Below, piece by piece: positions 11,848-23,189 of a stretch of DNA of 64,000 bases. The DNA is taken from positions 137,525-201,524 of the forward strand of contig NMRA01000378.1 in assembly GCA_002633005.1 (NCBI GenBank), read 5' to 3'. The notes beneath the pieces were generated by a model. That model did no database searches and had not been told where the DNA came from. It saw nothing but the letters and a program-made list of their open reading frames with translations. This DNA comes from Phoronis australis (Eukaryota; Phoronida; Phoronidae). Both the position numbers and the translations under genes were made by a program. How positions within the stretch are numbered: position 1 is the first letter of the stretch; each line of letters starts with the position of its first letter.

Positions 11848-13037
11848 CTGTGTGTATCGCGGCGTGAGTCTTGCCGAGTGCATTGAGATGATGACTCAGG
11901 AAGCTTGCGAATCCCTTGTTGACATTGCTTAAACGATTAAGTGCTGCCGGTATACACACATGTATTATGGCTAAAAACATGTGTTGAAAATCGGACAAGA
12001 TGCGTTGCAGACGATTTTAGTTAGTTGTGTTCAGTTCGTAAAGACGAAATAAGACCTGTGGTTTAATCCAATAAAGCGGCGTTAAATCCGTGTTTTCTGT
12101 CAAAATCAATATTTGAAAAGCCTTACAGAGCTATAGCCGAAAATTGGTCTCAAATTGTTTCTTAGTCAACTTATGTGTGTGACAGTTCGTTATTTGTCAC
12201 CAGACCAACCTCGTAATTTTATTACTCAGTTGTCTGAAGAAATATCGTACTCAATACATAGATTTTCAACACTACACATTTGAAGGAAGGGCTGTTGCAG
12301 GGGTATATCTATATAAATAGAAAACAAAAAAGCAGACGACGAGGAGTAACGCTTTATCAATTTTGCCGCCTTCAGCCACCGATGATCGGAATTATGCGAT
12401 TGGAACTAACATCATGATTCAAAGTATGAAATGTCTATGTTATACTTGGTGAAAGGTGGCGTGCAATGAAAGAGACAGTGAAACCACTTCTGGTTATACT
12501 GACCTCGTAAGACAAACAGAATGTCGAGATGTCTCATACTCCCTTGCAGGCGACTGGGTACAAATGAGCGCATTCACACAATCTTTGATGACATCATGCA
12601 TGTGTGATTAGAACTCGTTGTCGAAGTTAGTCGCACAAACTACAGATGTGAAGATAGTATCGAGAGCCGTAGACATATTTTTTCTGGGGGACAGTTCAAG
12701 GGGATTAGAGCTGCCCCTGTTAGTGAGAATGTTCGTGTGGTTAGTAAGGGAGGAACCTACGTCATGGGGCGCATAACAACGTGTCGACGCAACACTTGGA
12801 TTATAGTTTTGTTGCTGCATGATAACACCTAACCTCAACTTCTAAATCGGCTTCGTGCACACCAGTCATTTTCATACCTTTACATTTTTTGTTTCACACT
12901 AACAATGAGATCAAAGTTCTAACATCTCATCAAACTGAACATGTCAAATACAAAAGCCGTAGTAGAAAAAATGTAAAACTGAATTAGATAGTCATGCAAA
13001 TCATAACTTCCTGTCCACTACAGTAGCATCACGGGTT

Positions 13038-13162
13038 CTACAGTAACTCCTTATCACCAACAAACAGAGCTCCTCCAATATTAACCAGGGTAACAATGGC
13101 CAATAGGAAAACACTGTACTTTCCACCAGTGTCACATGTCAGCATCTGATCATTTTCAGAAA
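13038..13162 (-). other. possible alternative C-terminus of CaM-like gene 1 (hydrophobic tail)
   Basis: Seen: if splicing uses the second AG of CAGAG, exon 4 continues in another frame for 42 codons to a TAG at 13038. The tail is a polar stretch ([17 protein letters not shown]), then about 19 hydrophobic residues (FLLAIVTLVNIGGALFVG), then a charged end DKELL. Some CaM relatives (CaBP7, CaBP8) are known to be anchored by a C-terminal membrane helix. Against it: the frame replaces the last Glu of EF loop 4 with Val, and 42 open codons can arise by chance in a 3' UTR. Confidence 0.2.
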
Positions 13163-13164
13163 CT
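13139..13164 (-). CDS. CaM-like gene 1, last coding exon (26 bp)
   Basis: Seen: a long T-rich tract and TTTTTTTCAG acceptor, then (G)AG TTT CTG AAA ATG ATC AGA TGC TGA, giving EFLKMIRC-stop. This completes EF loop 4 (TYEE) and the final helix, equivalent to calmodulin EEFVQMMTAK but one residue shorter and ending in Cys. The acceptor is followed at once by a second AG, creating a possible 2-base alternative splice. No clear AATAAA was seen in the 300 bases downstream. Confidence 0.85.
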
Positions 13165-16100
13165 CTGAAAAAAATGAACAGCAAATAAAATGAAATTTCT
13201 TTGCAAACAAAAAAGGCTTAACACCAGTCTCACAGTTAATGGCAATTTGCTATTGGGCCGTCCTGGAATACAGGACGTTATAACTTTCTTTTGTCCCGGA
13301 GATAAGATTGCGCGTCACCTGGTTTTGGAAGTCAGGTACACTTTCGCAGATCATATCGGAAACCGGCGAGGAGCCGTGGAAATATTCACGATTTCAGCCG
13401 TACAAAACGACTGGAAATGAACCGGTATCTCCAAGAAAGGGAATTCTGTTCGGTTCAAAAGTAACGCGACGAACTTATTTTACCCACTTGCTTCGCATTT
13501 TTTTGTCTCTAATCGATTTCGGGAAGGAGAAGAAAGTCACATCACGCATCGACAGGTATTTGTCCAGATATCAAACATCACGTCAGAGTTGCAGGCCACA
13601 GCTTAGCTGTAAAATTTTGTTGGCATTGGAAAGACGAATGGAATAACGCTGCCGAGAAAACTTGGAAAGAATCAGAAAACAACAATATTGTGTGGAACAC
13701 CAATGGCGCGAAAACGAGGCAGCAAATGTGCCTGACCGATGTTTGCGGCATTGTGGGTAACTACAGTGAGGTTCGAGTGTCGTAGTGTCATGAAAAGAAT
13801 CGTACGTTGACACCCTAACCGGTCGAGATTAGGCAACTCGACCAGTTTGCGCACTGCAGAATTTGCCGGTTCATATCAAAGATACCGTGCTGTTGTCGTT
13901 AGTTAAATCGACTCAGACTGCTGATGTTATGGTTCTCTAGATAATGAGACCATTAAACACATTAGGGGCGACAATAGTATTTTTAAAATTTCGTTTCGAT
14001 TATTTGTAAATAGCATACTGGGGTAGTTCGTGAAAAGGACACGCCTGATTAGGCTTTTGAGTTTTGAAAATTGGACAGGAAATATCACTTTTTCAACCTA
14101 AAACGTTTTCTTCATGTTGCAATAATATGTTGTTCCACATTGATTCTGGGTTTGCAACATAATTAGGCCAATTACCAAAAGACCAGGCAGAATTGGGTTT
14201 TGAAGTAAGCGAAATGGCATCGTACAACTATTAGCATGAATCCTGGACGGCCCTATTGCATACGTAGAAAACAGTAAACTAGCCCGACGAGTTCATGCAA
14301 CTTTGAATTGTAACTGCGCAGGCTGAGAGCTTATTTCGAATAAGAAACAGTGTGCCCGCTCGATTCGCAGTGCCCGTAGTCAAGAGATCCTCTCACTGGC
14401 GGCCGAGGGCCGTTCAGGGAAGCGCGTGAATAGGCAGCTGGGGACCGTCTTGCGAGGTAACGTTGGAGGTGAAAGGGGGGGGGGGTGGGCAGACTAGCTG
14501 ACCACAACTGTTCACCTAGTACACGGTGCCATGGCTAACGTGCTTGTGCATTTTGCAGATATTTTCCGGGGAAATATTGAGTTATCACACGAACGCAAAC
14601 ATTCAGGAATTAGTAATTATTGTGATCAGTCGAAAAAAATTTGGGGGAATTTTTACAAACTGAACTTAACAGGCCTATTAGATTTAACGAAAACGTCTTT
14701 TCTGAACTAGGTTGTATAAACTTCTGTTTTCACCTTATTGCCACGATCTTGTTGGACACTTCTTAAAACGTCAGCTACCATCCGTTGCAAATCAAAATAA
14801 GCCGGCATAATCAACAGGTGAGGTTGATTATTTTGAATCCAAAACAAGCAATGGCACGGAAACAGTGACTGCAATGACTTCATGGTTCTTCTATCTTTTC
14901 CTTAATATCATGATGAAAACATACAAGATTACCATGCTATTTCAGAGTGCCGTTGTTCTGATTACCAACCTTCGTATGTTACTCGACCATCTCCGTTATG
15001 ATCCGCCACATGCAACATTTCTTCGACTTCCTCTTCACTCAGTTTTTCGCCAAAATTCATCATGACGTGTTTCAGTTCGTGAGCCGTTATGTAGCCGCTA
15101 TCGTTAGCGTCAAAGACGCGGAATGCTTCCTTTATCTCAACCTCAGCGTCCAAGTCTTTCATCTTTTTTGTCATCATGTGCAGGAATTCAGTGAAGTCTA
15201 TTTCACCATTACCTGTGGAGCACAATACATTAAGTAATCATTATGGTAGCCGCACGCGATACAACATCAGTCGCGCATACTTGATGCGACGCAGTTGTCG
15301 CATCGCGCGTCTCCCGCTGCGACAGATTCCTCCCGTGGTGGAGGATTTTTGTCACCTGTAGGCAATATCTGTGCAAGTCAAGTTGATTATTGCTTGTTTG
15401 ATTTTGATTTTTCTATTGCGTAAGCAACATCTGCCCGAACAGTAAGTGACGACATACATGTAGGCCAGGAGTACTTGATTAAATATTTGGCTGCAACTGG
15501 AATATCAGGATACCCACGCGTTTAGAGAGTGGAAGTAACTTCCATAAAAAGTTACACTCTTGTAGGCGTTTATTCCAGGAACCATGCAGCTACTTATTTG
15601 TATGAGTAAGTTCCATAAACTTGATCCTCTCGTAAGGGTTATCAAACAACGGATTCCCATGTATTTCACTCGTGGAACGTAGTGAATAATTTTGCTAATC
15701 GGAGATCGCCTCGCACAATACGCGCCTAGACGTACAGCATGCACACGTATTTTGTTTGAAACTGATTTTTAAACAATTAGTTTGTTTTTCAGGAGAAAAA
15801 ATTGACATTTTCACTGGTTTTACTAAGAAAGCTTTAAATCAATGAAGTATTTTTTTCCACTGTCTTCCAATTCAAGTTAATTTTGATCGTCTTTTGCGAA
15901 TATGAAAACATTAAAGGAGCATGCCACCCAAAAAACAACTTTTATCAATTTAGATTGAGTAGTTCTACTCCATAACACAGGCGCTTTGGTTTATCGCAAA
16001 TGACGTCACTCAATAAAATATATAATAAGAAAACATAAAGGTTGGACACTCGAAATCTGTTTGCTCAGAATTTTCTACTCAAATGTGCATGGAACTCCAC

Positions 16101-19100
16101 GAAACTAGCATCGGACAACTCTTAGAATACATGTACCTTCTTTCATTTGATCTCTTCAAATTGCCTTCGAGTGGTGATTTTGGCCACAAAAATGCCAAAA
16201 GAATGCCAAAATCACAAATTCAAGGACCTGATTCCGTGATATCATGGCAGACGGTCTTCGCACATCCGGGTTTTGACCGACGCTCCCGAGCTAAATCCGA
16301 AAGTCTAATTTCGCGCGGCTTTCGCCGTCAATCCATCGACTACTTGATCATGAGAAGCAGAGGGCACTTTATTGCCAAATAAATGTAATTACTCAAATAT
16401 TTGTGTTAAATATAAATTATCCTGATACAGTATTGATATGCGAAGTTTTTTGTGTACTGTGATTTTTTATGAAGGTTTTATTTTTGGCCAAAACCATTGA
16501 GTTAACTCGTCGGCCACGCGCATTGTAATACTTGCACGGGCTGCGTTTTCTGGCCGAGTGTGTGTTGTGCTTCAATCAAAAAAGTGCGTGATGTCAAGAT
16601 GAGAAACAAGATACGCCAGTTTATGCAATAAAATTCTAAGTTAAGGGCTAAAATGAGCCGTCAGTGGAATAAAGTTACAAATAATCATTAAAATACTATC
16701 TTTAACATTATCAATTAGTTGAGTTTTGGATTAGAGTTATTGAATTTGAAATATAGGTTGCTTGCTCAAACTTGAAGTTTCACCTACGTCAGGCGTACAA
16801 GTTGAAGCACAACAGAAATCCGCCATGTTTACTATTTCAGGTCCTTGAATTAAGAGTTTTGAGATTGTTTTGGAAATTCCATCGCCAATTCACCACTCAC
16901 GAATACAGTTAATGGGATCTAGGAAAGATAAGGCTCCGAAGGTTTATGCAACACCAGACTGAGGGAGGTGCACGCAGATTTTATTTGGATTTTGGACGGT
17001 TGAAGTTGGGAGCCTCGGCTTTGCAAAGTTTAAGTGTCCAACCTTTATGTTTTCTTATATATATATTGTGACGTCATTTGCGATAAACCCAAGCGCCTGT
17101 GCTCCATAACGACACGACGTACGGTTGCGTTAACTGACACCTGACGGCAGACGGAGGTGTTGAAATTATTCAATAACGTCATCGGTTTCACACGCAGTCT
17201 GTTCAGCAGTTCACAACACGTGTTACTGGTGTCAGCTTATCGCTTGAAGTCATCTTTTAACACCAATAAATCATCAAACTTCGATGTAAAATCCTTAAAA
17301 ATACACCGAGTTCTTATAAAAACGTGTTGTTTTATTTCGCTCTTATGGATTTATTGGTATTTGGACACACCGTAGCCTACAAAGTTTGGCAGGCCAATGA
17401 GGTCCGTAGCAGGAGTTTGGGGTCTGTTCGGAGATAATTTCGAAGTACTTTCCGTGAGATACAGACAGGAGAACCTAGATCTGTGTTGTTTAGACTTGTG
17501 ATTTTTTGAGTTCTAAACACAAAACGCTTGTTATCCTGGTCAGTGGCTCGGAGCCCGATCAGACCTGTCGCAGCCGGCCGCAGATTGACTTATCCCGGCC
17601 AGTGGCTCGGAAACTGATCAGACATCACGGATATAAACCAGCCAAAGTTCAGTGGACACTTCCAGTCAAGAAAATACTATACTAGTGAGCCAATGTAATG
17701 TGCACGTGATTATGTTGGCGAATTAGCCACGAACCTGCAAATCTACTTACTGGTCAGCCTGAGGGCCCGCAAATTCACTGAGGTTAACGTTCCGCTTTGG
17801 CCACAGCACCGTCAGGGCAGAAGTTGTACATTGACAATCATTATTTGATTAATGTAAATTTAAATAAAGATACCCCTAACACCTGGCCCTAGGATGGAAA
17901 TCGAGTTGTTTCACAACAGATTCTGCCAGCAAACACAAAATTAGCATGATCTCACGCGGCCTCGGTGTCCCGTCAATCATGCACCTAAAGCCCGGGTAAC
18001 GACGGTGGCTTCTCAAATCATTTGCACTCACGAACATTCCAAAGGCATTACAAATTGCATCTAATGAGACAGGCTTTGTTTTAGTTTTATATAAGTATTG
18101 GTTAGGGTGAGAAAAATTCATTTTGAAACAGAACGCTCAGTAATAAACGCCAACATGGCAACTCGCAATCCCAACTTAGGACGAGCTAGAGCTCATCAGT
18201 CCCGACTTCGCAGGTGGATCGTTAAGTACAGGCTATCAATTCGAACAGGAATACAGTGATGAAGAAATGCTAAAGAGGCGCCGTGAACAAGCTCAGACAA
18301 CGGAACGCATGGAGTTATTTGGTAAGCCGGCATTCGTCAGGCATTGTCGACGTCTGCAGGCCACAGACACTGAGATGTTTCACGGCCTCGTACTTGCTGT
18401 TTACAGCGTACATATCATTCTTCACTACCATAAGCCATTTAATCCTAAGCATTTCGGACTCTCGAGGAAGTAAAAAACGATATACCCGCTTTCCTCGCAA
18501 CTGCTTAGTTCGGACAAGCGGGAACATGATGCCGGATGCGCCGCAACATAGCGGCATTCACTATGCATATGAACCACTGACGTCGCTAGCGTCGTTTCTC
18601 ACCTTCTTCACAGGTTAACGCGACACCTCTTGGCAAGGTAAGGTCGACCGTATGCGAGGCGATGTGGATATAGACCGATTAAGACGGCAAAAAGACTAAT
18701 TAAATCGGGTGGCATTCTCCTTTAAACCTGCAACAGTTAGCCACTGAAGTGTACTATTACAGTACATGTAGCTGTTATTCCTACTATCAGGAAGAGATAA
18801 CCACCTGGTTATCTCTTATCTCTTCCTGCTACTATTTACATAAGTTACAAGTGAGCCTTATCTAGAATGTGATCTTTCTACATGATGTAGGAAATACTCT
18901 GTCAAATCAAGTGTCGTAAAATATTTGGCATGAACAAACGGTGCGGGTTTGTCGAAGGCAATGCGTGTGCATGTATCCGCACGCCAAGGTATTCTCTTGT
19001 GCAAAGGATACCATGTAACTGCACATAGGAGCGAAACTTGGCCGCATGCACCGATTGTATAAGAAAACAATTGAGTTAAAGAGGCATAGAACGCAAAAAC

Positions 19101-22100
19101 TCGTAAAGAATACCTACATGTATTAAACAGATCGTTGCAAATCTACTTCTTGGGGATGTGAACGTGAGAGTTATTCGATTCAAGAAGCTCTAGAACTAAA
19201 AAAAATTACCACATTCACTATTTTGAAGCACAGACGAAATAAAAACTCTTTCAACCCAATACACTATTAACATTTTCCGCTCCAAACAATATTTATAATG
19301 CGCCCCTGCGCTCAAAGAAGTCAGACTGGCTGCTGCCTGAAATCGCCATTGTTTGGTTTACATCAAAAGTCAAAGGTCACATTTCCACTGGTGCTTTGCA
19401 GTGTGGGAGAAAAATCGACTAAGTGACGAGAAGTTGTCCGATCGTTTTATAAAATTTGAAACTATCATGGAAAAATACTTCGACACCAACAGAAATTCAA
19501 ATATTTACGAACAAATCGTAAAAAGTCGTGGTGAGCAGCTTGACAGGTTTCAGTGGCAGAGAATGACTTTGAATTTAGTCGGTAAACCACCATGCAAGTG
19601 AACCCTTAAGCAGGTCTGGAAGTCCGCGCAGTGAAAGTAACAGAATTAAGTCATACATATCACACTCGAATTGCAAATCAAATATGAACCTGCGCACGTC
19701 GAAATATCAATTGTGTGAACACATTTATCTGCAGAAATATTACGTGGAATGTAACAGCTTGCAGATCAATCTTTTCAAAAGACTTTATTCGCTGTCGAAT
19801 TCGACTTTTTACGTTTCGCTTGTCACTCCGCCATCTTATTTTTTAACTAACGGTGTGCTCGTGACTAACTAAATCATTCAGTTGGCTCATTATTTGGCAT
19901 TGGGGTCACTTCGAAAGAACTTATAAATTCACTCGAAGTGTCGACTTTTTACTTTTCGCTTGTCTCTCCTCCATATGCATTTGATACCGGTGAACTCATG
20001 GACCAAGACACTAAAAAGAATTTTCCTTTTGTCTGTTTTCATGTTCTATGCCAATTTAACAGTTTTCGCACGTTTTCGAATATAAGCGCTTGGGTCCAAA
20101 TGCACCTACGGTAAGGGGTTCGCCACTTACCATCTTCGTCAACCTCGTTTATCATATCGTAGAGTTCTTTTTCAGTCGGGTTCTGTCCCAGTGATTTGAG
20201 CACCGATCCCAGTTCTTTCACGGTAATTGTTCCACTTTTGTCAGTGTCGAACAAATGGAAAGCCTCCTGAAATTCTGATGTATCCTTACTCTTAAAATGT
20301 ATTTGCTTAGACGATTTTGTTTTGGCAATAGTTGTCAGTTCAATGCCCAACTTTCCCCAGTCTCCGTGTAGTGACTGCTCTGTTGTTCCGGATTTCATTT
20401 TACAAACTGTAGGCCACGTGGAATCTTCAGAGACTGGATAAAGTCATGGTTTGAGCATTCAAATATTAATATCGTAAGGTCGTTAAACTAACTACGTCTA
20501 ATACAACAGCGAGGCTGAGTGTTGAAATGAGCCCACGAATGCACTGCAAACGGTATGCTTCTAGGGTGTTATTTAACTATTTTCAGGAGATTTTACAAGT
20601 TCAATGAAAAGTTACCCTTGTTTTCATCTGTGTTATCTCTTTTCAAGTAATAAATCGTCACATTTAAAACTGTTCCTTTTACTAGAGAAAACTTGCAGCC
20701 TAACGCGCAAGTACAATCATATAGGATGTGATCCGCCTCGTGAACAGTCTGAGTGAAGTATTTAAAAAATCTGCAGAAAAAAATGAAAGAAACTTTGGGA
20801 TTCGAAGCACATGGGATAAATACAAAACGTACCTCGATTGGCGTACATGAAATAATATCCCACTCGACCCCGACCTTCGGTTTCGGCCGATACGCGTAGT
20901 AATGTCTCGTGGGATATTACCTCATGGATGCCACTCTCGGTACGTTTTGTGTATGTACCATAAAAATGGCCACTAGGGGGCAGTGCTAGTCGGACTCGTC
21001 TGAAAGACATCGTCTTCCGTTGCTAACTTCATATAAACACATTTGCTACATTTAATAAAGATCCTGTAGAGGGTTTAGGAGATACAGCCATGAGCGCAAA
21101 AACAAACAAAACTGCCACTAAGAGGCGCCACAGTAGTCGAAGTCGTCGGAAAATCATTGACAACCGTCCTCTTCATAGTAAGAACATACATGTACATGCC
21201 AATTTTCGCAATCGTCTTTAGAGTGGTTTAGTTGACCGAGGGTTGGACGCCAAAAAACGAACTCGAAAATAGTAAAAATGACCACTAGGTGGCGCAAAAT
21301 TCCTTGAATCCATTCAAAACGGGAGGATAACGTCACCTCATATTTGATGCCTATTTGCCAAATTTCATGAAAATCGGTTGAGGATCTTTGAAGATACAGA
21401 GGCAAACGTAAAAAGTAAAATTGCTACTAGGGGGCACAGAGACATTCGGGTCGGTCCGAATTCCGAAACTCTTCGCCTTCTGTCGTCAACCCCATAGAAA
21501 CAAACCTGTTAAATTTCAATAACATCCTGCAAGGGATTTAGGAGATACAGCCGCTGACGCCGTACTGCGGACGCCCGGACGCCAGGACGCCCGGACGCCC
21601 AGACAGAGATGACGGCAATATGCACTCACATATAAATATGCGGACGCATTAAAATGAGCAATTCCATGCAGTTGATGCTAAGTCTATATTGTTACCAAGA
21701 ATCTCATTTCTTAACTATATATTTTAATACATCCAATTATCGTGAACCTACAAATATTTGTTTATTAAATTGTTTACAATTACAGAAACTTATTATCAAG
21801 GGCACTTATACTTCCCTGCACGCGAGCAGCTGGGAAATGCCGAGCACAAAATTCGTCTTGCGCACGCTTTTTCACTATTGCGACCGCATGTTCTCGCCTC
21901 ACATTACTTTGGCCGCTTTTAATACGTTTACTGATATATTATAAAGAAAGATATAATAAAAGAAAGGCAAAAGTAATACATTCACATTGTCACCACACGC
22001 ACACAAGCACGCATACCTGCACACATAAATGTGGATGTTGCCACGTATTCATCTAAACTACCATTTTTGAACAAATCTATATTTCCACATTAGCAAAATC

Positions 22101-23175
22101 ATGATTTTTGATTCACTTTGTGCACAGCAGAAGATACACACATCAGAGTCCTACTACTAAAACAGATGCGCTTATTTTACGGCCGAAAAACGCATTTTGG
22201 GATCATTGTTGGAAGGTAAAGATTACTTTGATCAGAGCAATACATAACAAAATGCATTGACTGTCAGTGATTGTATTACAAATCACCTTTGTCTATCCGC
22301 CACTTGCTGTAAACAAAGCCGGTATTCTTACCAGTTAAATAAGCCTAAAATACTCAGCTGTTCATCGATTGGATTTCTCCCCGCCATTGGGGGCCCGACA
22401 ACTAAGTAGGGATTGCTATTTCGATTCCGCTTTGAGGATGATCTCAGAAACCACCATTTTACCCATAATATTCTTTTATGATATTAAGAAAACTATGTTA
22501 CAAGAATCCTGTATTATAGTTTTGACTGAACTGTGTTTAATAAAACATTCAAATCTAAACCAGGTTTGAACAAAAGGGAACATTGTTGTTTTATGATTCG
22601 TTTTAGAAGAAGTAATTTCACAACTAGTGTAAGACGAAAACGAAAAAAAATGAATCAACAGAACATAGTTGAGAGTACTATTAAGGATATAATGAAAATG
22701 ATACTTCAAATCATTTGGACTCGATCAGCAATGATTGATGCCCGTTGTCCTCATAGTTCCGTGGTCCAGTGAACACTAATATTTATTAAAGTATCGATAA
22801 TTTATGCTATGATCTTTGATGAACTGGATGGCATCCACAGTAAGAACGGAAAGCACGATGTTCAAATAACTCAGTGAAAAACGATACAGAAACGGAACTA
22901 GTCAAGCAGCTCGACCGTCGAATTTGTCCGTGATCAAGTAAGTGGTACCGGGGGCAGTTTAGAATGTACGCGAGTAGGGTTGGTTAGACCGCGAGCAAAG
23001 AAATATATTTGCGAGACGAGAATAGTGTTTCAGGAGGGGAATGATGCGTCCGTGAGAGGAATAGCGTGCGCAAGAATGTGATGCAAACGAGTGGGCAACT
23101 TATTGTAAGATGGCAGCATGTTGTGTTTAAAAAACAGTTGTTACCTTTAATCTGTTGGTCATCTAACTGTTGGCA
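13139..23175 (-). CDS. calmodulin-like gene 1 (four EF-hands), coding exons spanning four blocks
   Basis: Predicted small Ca2+ sensor of the calmodulin family. Seen: four minus-strand blocks, 23145-23175, 20131-20274, 14970-15212 and 13139-13164, join in phase to give 147 residues; an ATG-only first exon, as in vertebrate calmodulin genes, would make 148. EF loops are [36 protein letters not shown] and [12 protein letters not shown], all with acidic or oxygen ligands at positions 1, 3, 5, 9 and 12. Methionines equivalent to calmodulin M51, M71, M72, M76, M109, M124 and M144 are kept; M36 and M145 are Leu and Ile. The lysine equivalent to K115 is kept. The protein ends in Cys. Introns are about 2.9, 4.9 and 1.8 kb. 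Family knowledge: calmodulin binds target helices in the cytosol. Divergence suggests a calmodulin-like paralogue rather than the conserved calmodulin itself. The first exon and promoter were not found. Confidence 0.88.
14970..15212 (-). CDS. CaM-like gene 1, exon 4 (243 bp; rest of EF-hand 2 through EF-hand 4)
   Basis: Seen: acceptor TGTGCTCCACAG, then NGEIDFTEF, the HMMTKKMKD central-linker region, EF loop 3 ([12 protein letters not shown]), [19 protein letters not shown] and most of EF loop 4, ending GAA G before donor GTTGGT. It runs phase 1 to phase 1. In vertebrate calmodulin genes this stretch is split into exons of 107 and 136 bp; here it is continuous. The overlapping plus-strand open frames are antisense shadows. 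Confidence 0.93.
15911..18725. mobile_element. TTAA-flanked inverted-repeat element, copy 2, with nested insertion
   Basis: Seen: left end TTAAAGGAGCATGCCACCC; right end is the inverse of TTAAAGGAGAATGCCACCC. The body follows copy 1 (6760-8921) and lacks its internal duplication. It is interrupted at 15976-17101 by another element. It lies in the 4.9-kb intron between exons 3 and 4 of CaM-like gene 1. No transposase was recognised. Confidence 0.8.
15976..17101. mobile_element. nested 1126-bp transposon with roughly 80-bp inverted repeats
   Basis: Seen: begins CACAGGCGCTTTGGTTTATC and ends with the inverse CACAGGCGCTTGGGTTTATC. The inverted match continues through GCAAATGACGTCAC, AAGAAAACATAAAGG and TTGGACACT. 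It is flanked on both sides by CTCCATAA (15968-15975 and 17102-17109), an exact 8-base target duplication, and removing it restores the order seen in copy 1 of the host element. An 8-base duplication fits hAT or P-type insertion; the superfamily is not settled. The open frame at 16083-16382 shares residues with one at 27392-27607 but has no known domain. Confidence 0.88.
18788..18828. repeat. imperfect hairpin
   Basis: Seen: CAGGAAGAGATAACCA is followed at once by TGGTTATCTCTT and then ATCTCTTCCTG, so the two arms pair almost fully. It stands 60 bases outside the TTAA-flanked element. Confidence 0.5.
19402..19581 (+). CDS. possible internal exon of an unidentified plus-strand gene
   Basis: Seen: acceptor GGTGCTTTGCAG, 180 open bases in phase 1-1, then donor GTAAAC. 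The product reads [19 protein letters not shown], then [20 protein letters not shown] and [20 protein letters not shown]; charged and probably helical, unlike most chance frames here. It lies antisense in an intron of CaM-like gene 1. No family recognised and no neighbouring exon found. Confidence 0.25.
20131..20274 (-). CDS. CaM-like gene 1, exon 3 (144 bp; EF-hand 1 and start of EF-hand 2)
   Basis: Seen: after acceptor ACATCAG the exon reads (G)AA TTT CAG GAG GCT, giving [10 protein letters not shown]. It continues through EF loop 1, the linker [17 protein letters not shown] and DEDG, and ends at the donor GTAAGT. The length of 144 bp and phase 1-1 equal vertebrate calmodulin exon 3. The frame stays open upstream to an ATG at 20398, but the 31-bp exon at 23145-23175 and the length match favour splicing. 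The pyrimidine tract before the acceptor is weak. Confidence 0.88.
20960..21635 (+). repeat. tandem/dispersed repeat carrying four CTCF-like motifs
   Basis: Seen: units of about 141-167 bases repeat AAAAATG-CCACTAG..GGC, then GGAGATACAG or GAAGATACAG. The motifs are at 20970 (CCACTAGGGGGCAGTG), 21115 (CCACTAAGAGGCGCC), 21282 (CCACTAGGTGGCGC) and 21423 (CTACTAGGGGGCAC). The region ends in GGACGCC-type short repeats (about 21556-21602). Related pieces occur near 29448 (CTACAGAGGCAAACGTAAAA) and 37555. The family name is unknown. Confidence 0.55.
23145..23175 (-). CDS. CaM-like gene 1, exon 2 (31 bp)
   Basis: Seen: a strong pyrimidine tract and TATTTCAG acceptor, 31 bases, then donor GTAACA. 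Read in phase 0 it gives [10 protein letters not shown] plus one base, which aligns position by position with the calmodulin N-terminus ADQLTEEQIA (Q3, L4, Q8 and I9 shared). Vertebrate calmodulin exon 2 is also 31 bp, starts in phase 0 after an ATG-only exon and ends in phase 1. Joining it to the next block restores the E-F-Q-E-A-F helix of EF-hand 1. Too short to be found by ORF length alone. Confidence 0.75.
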
Positions 23176-23189
23176 CTGAAATACAAACA

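Noticed and set aside
20275-20398. An N-terminal extension of the EF-hand 1 exon starting MKSGTTEQ
   Set aside because: The 31-bp exon at 23145-23175 supplies the calmodulin N-terminus in phase and makes the exon exactly 144 bp.
22533-22772. Plus-strand open frame with a basic run [11 protein letters not shown]
   Set aside because: A+T-rich, open on the opposite strand as well, and no domain recognised.
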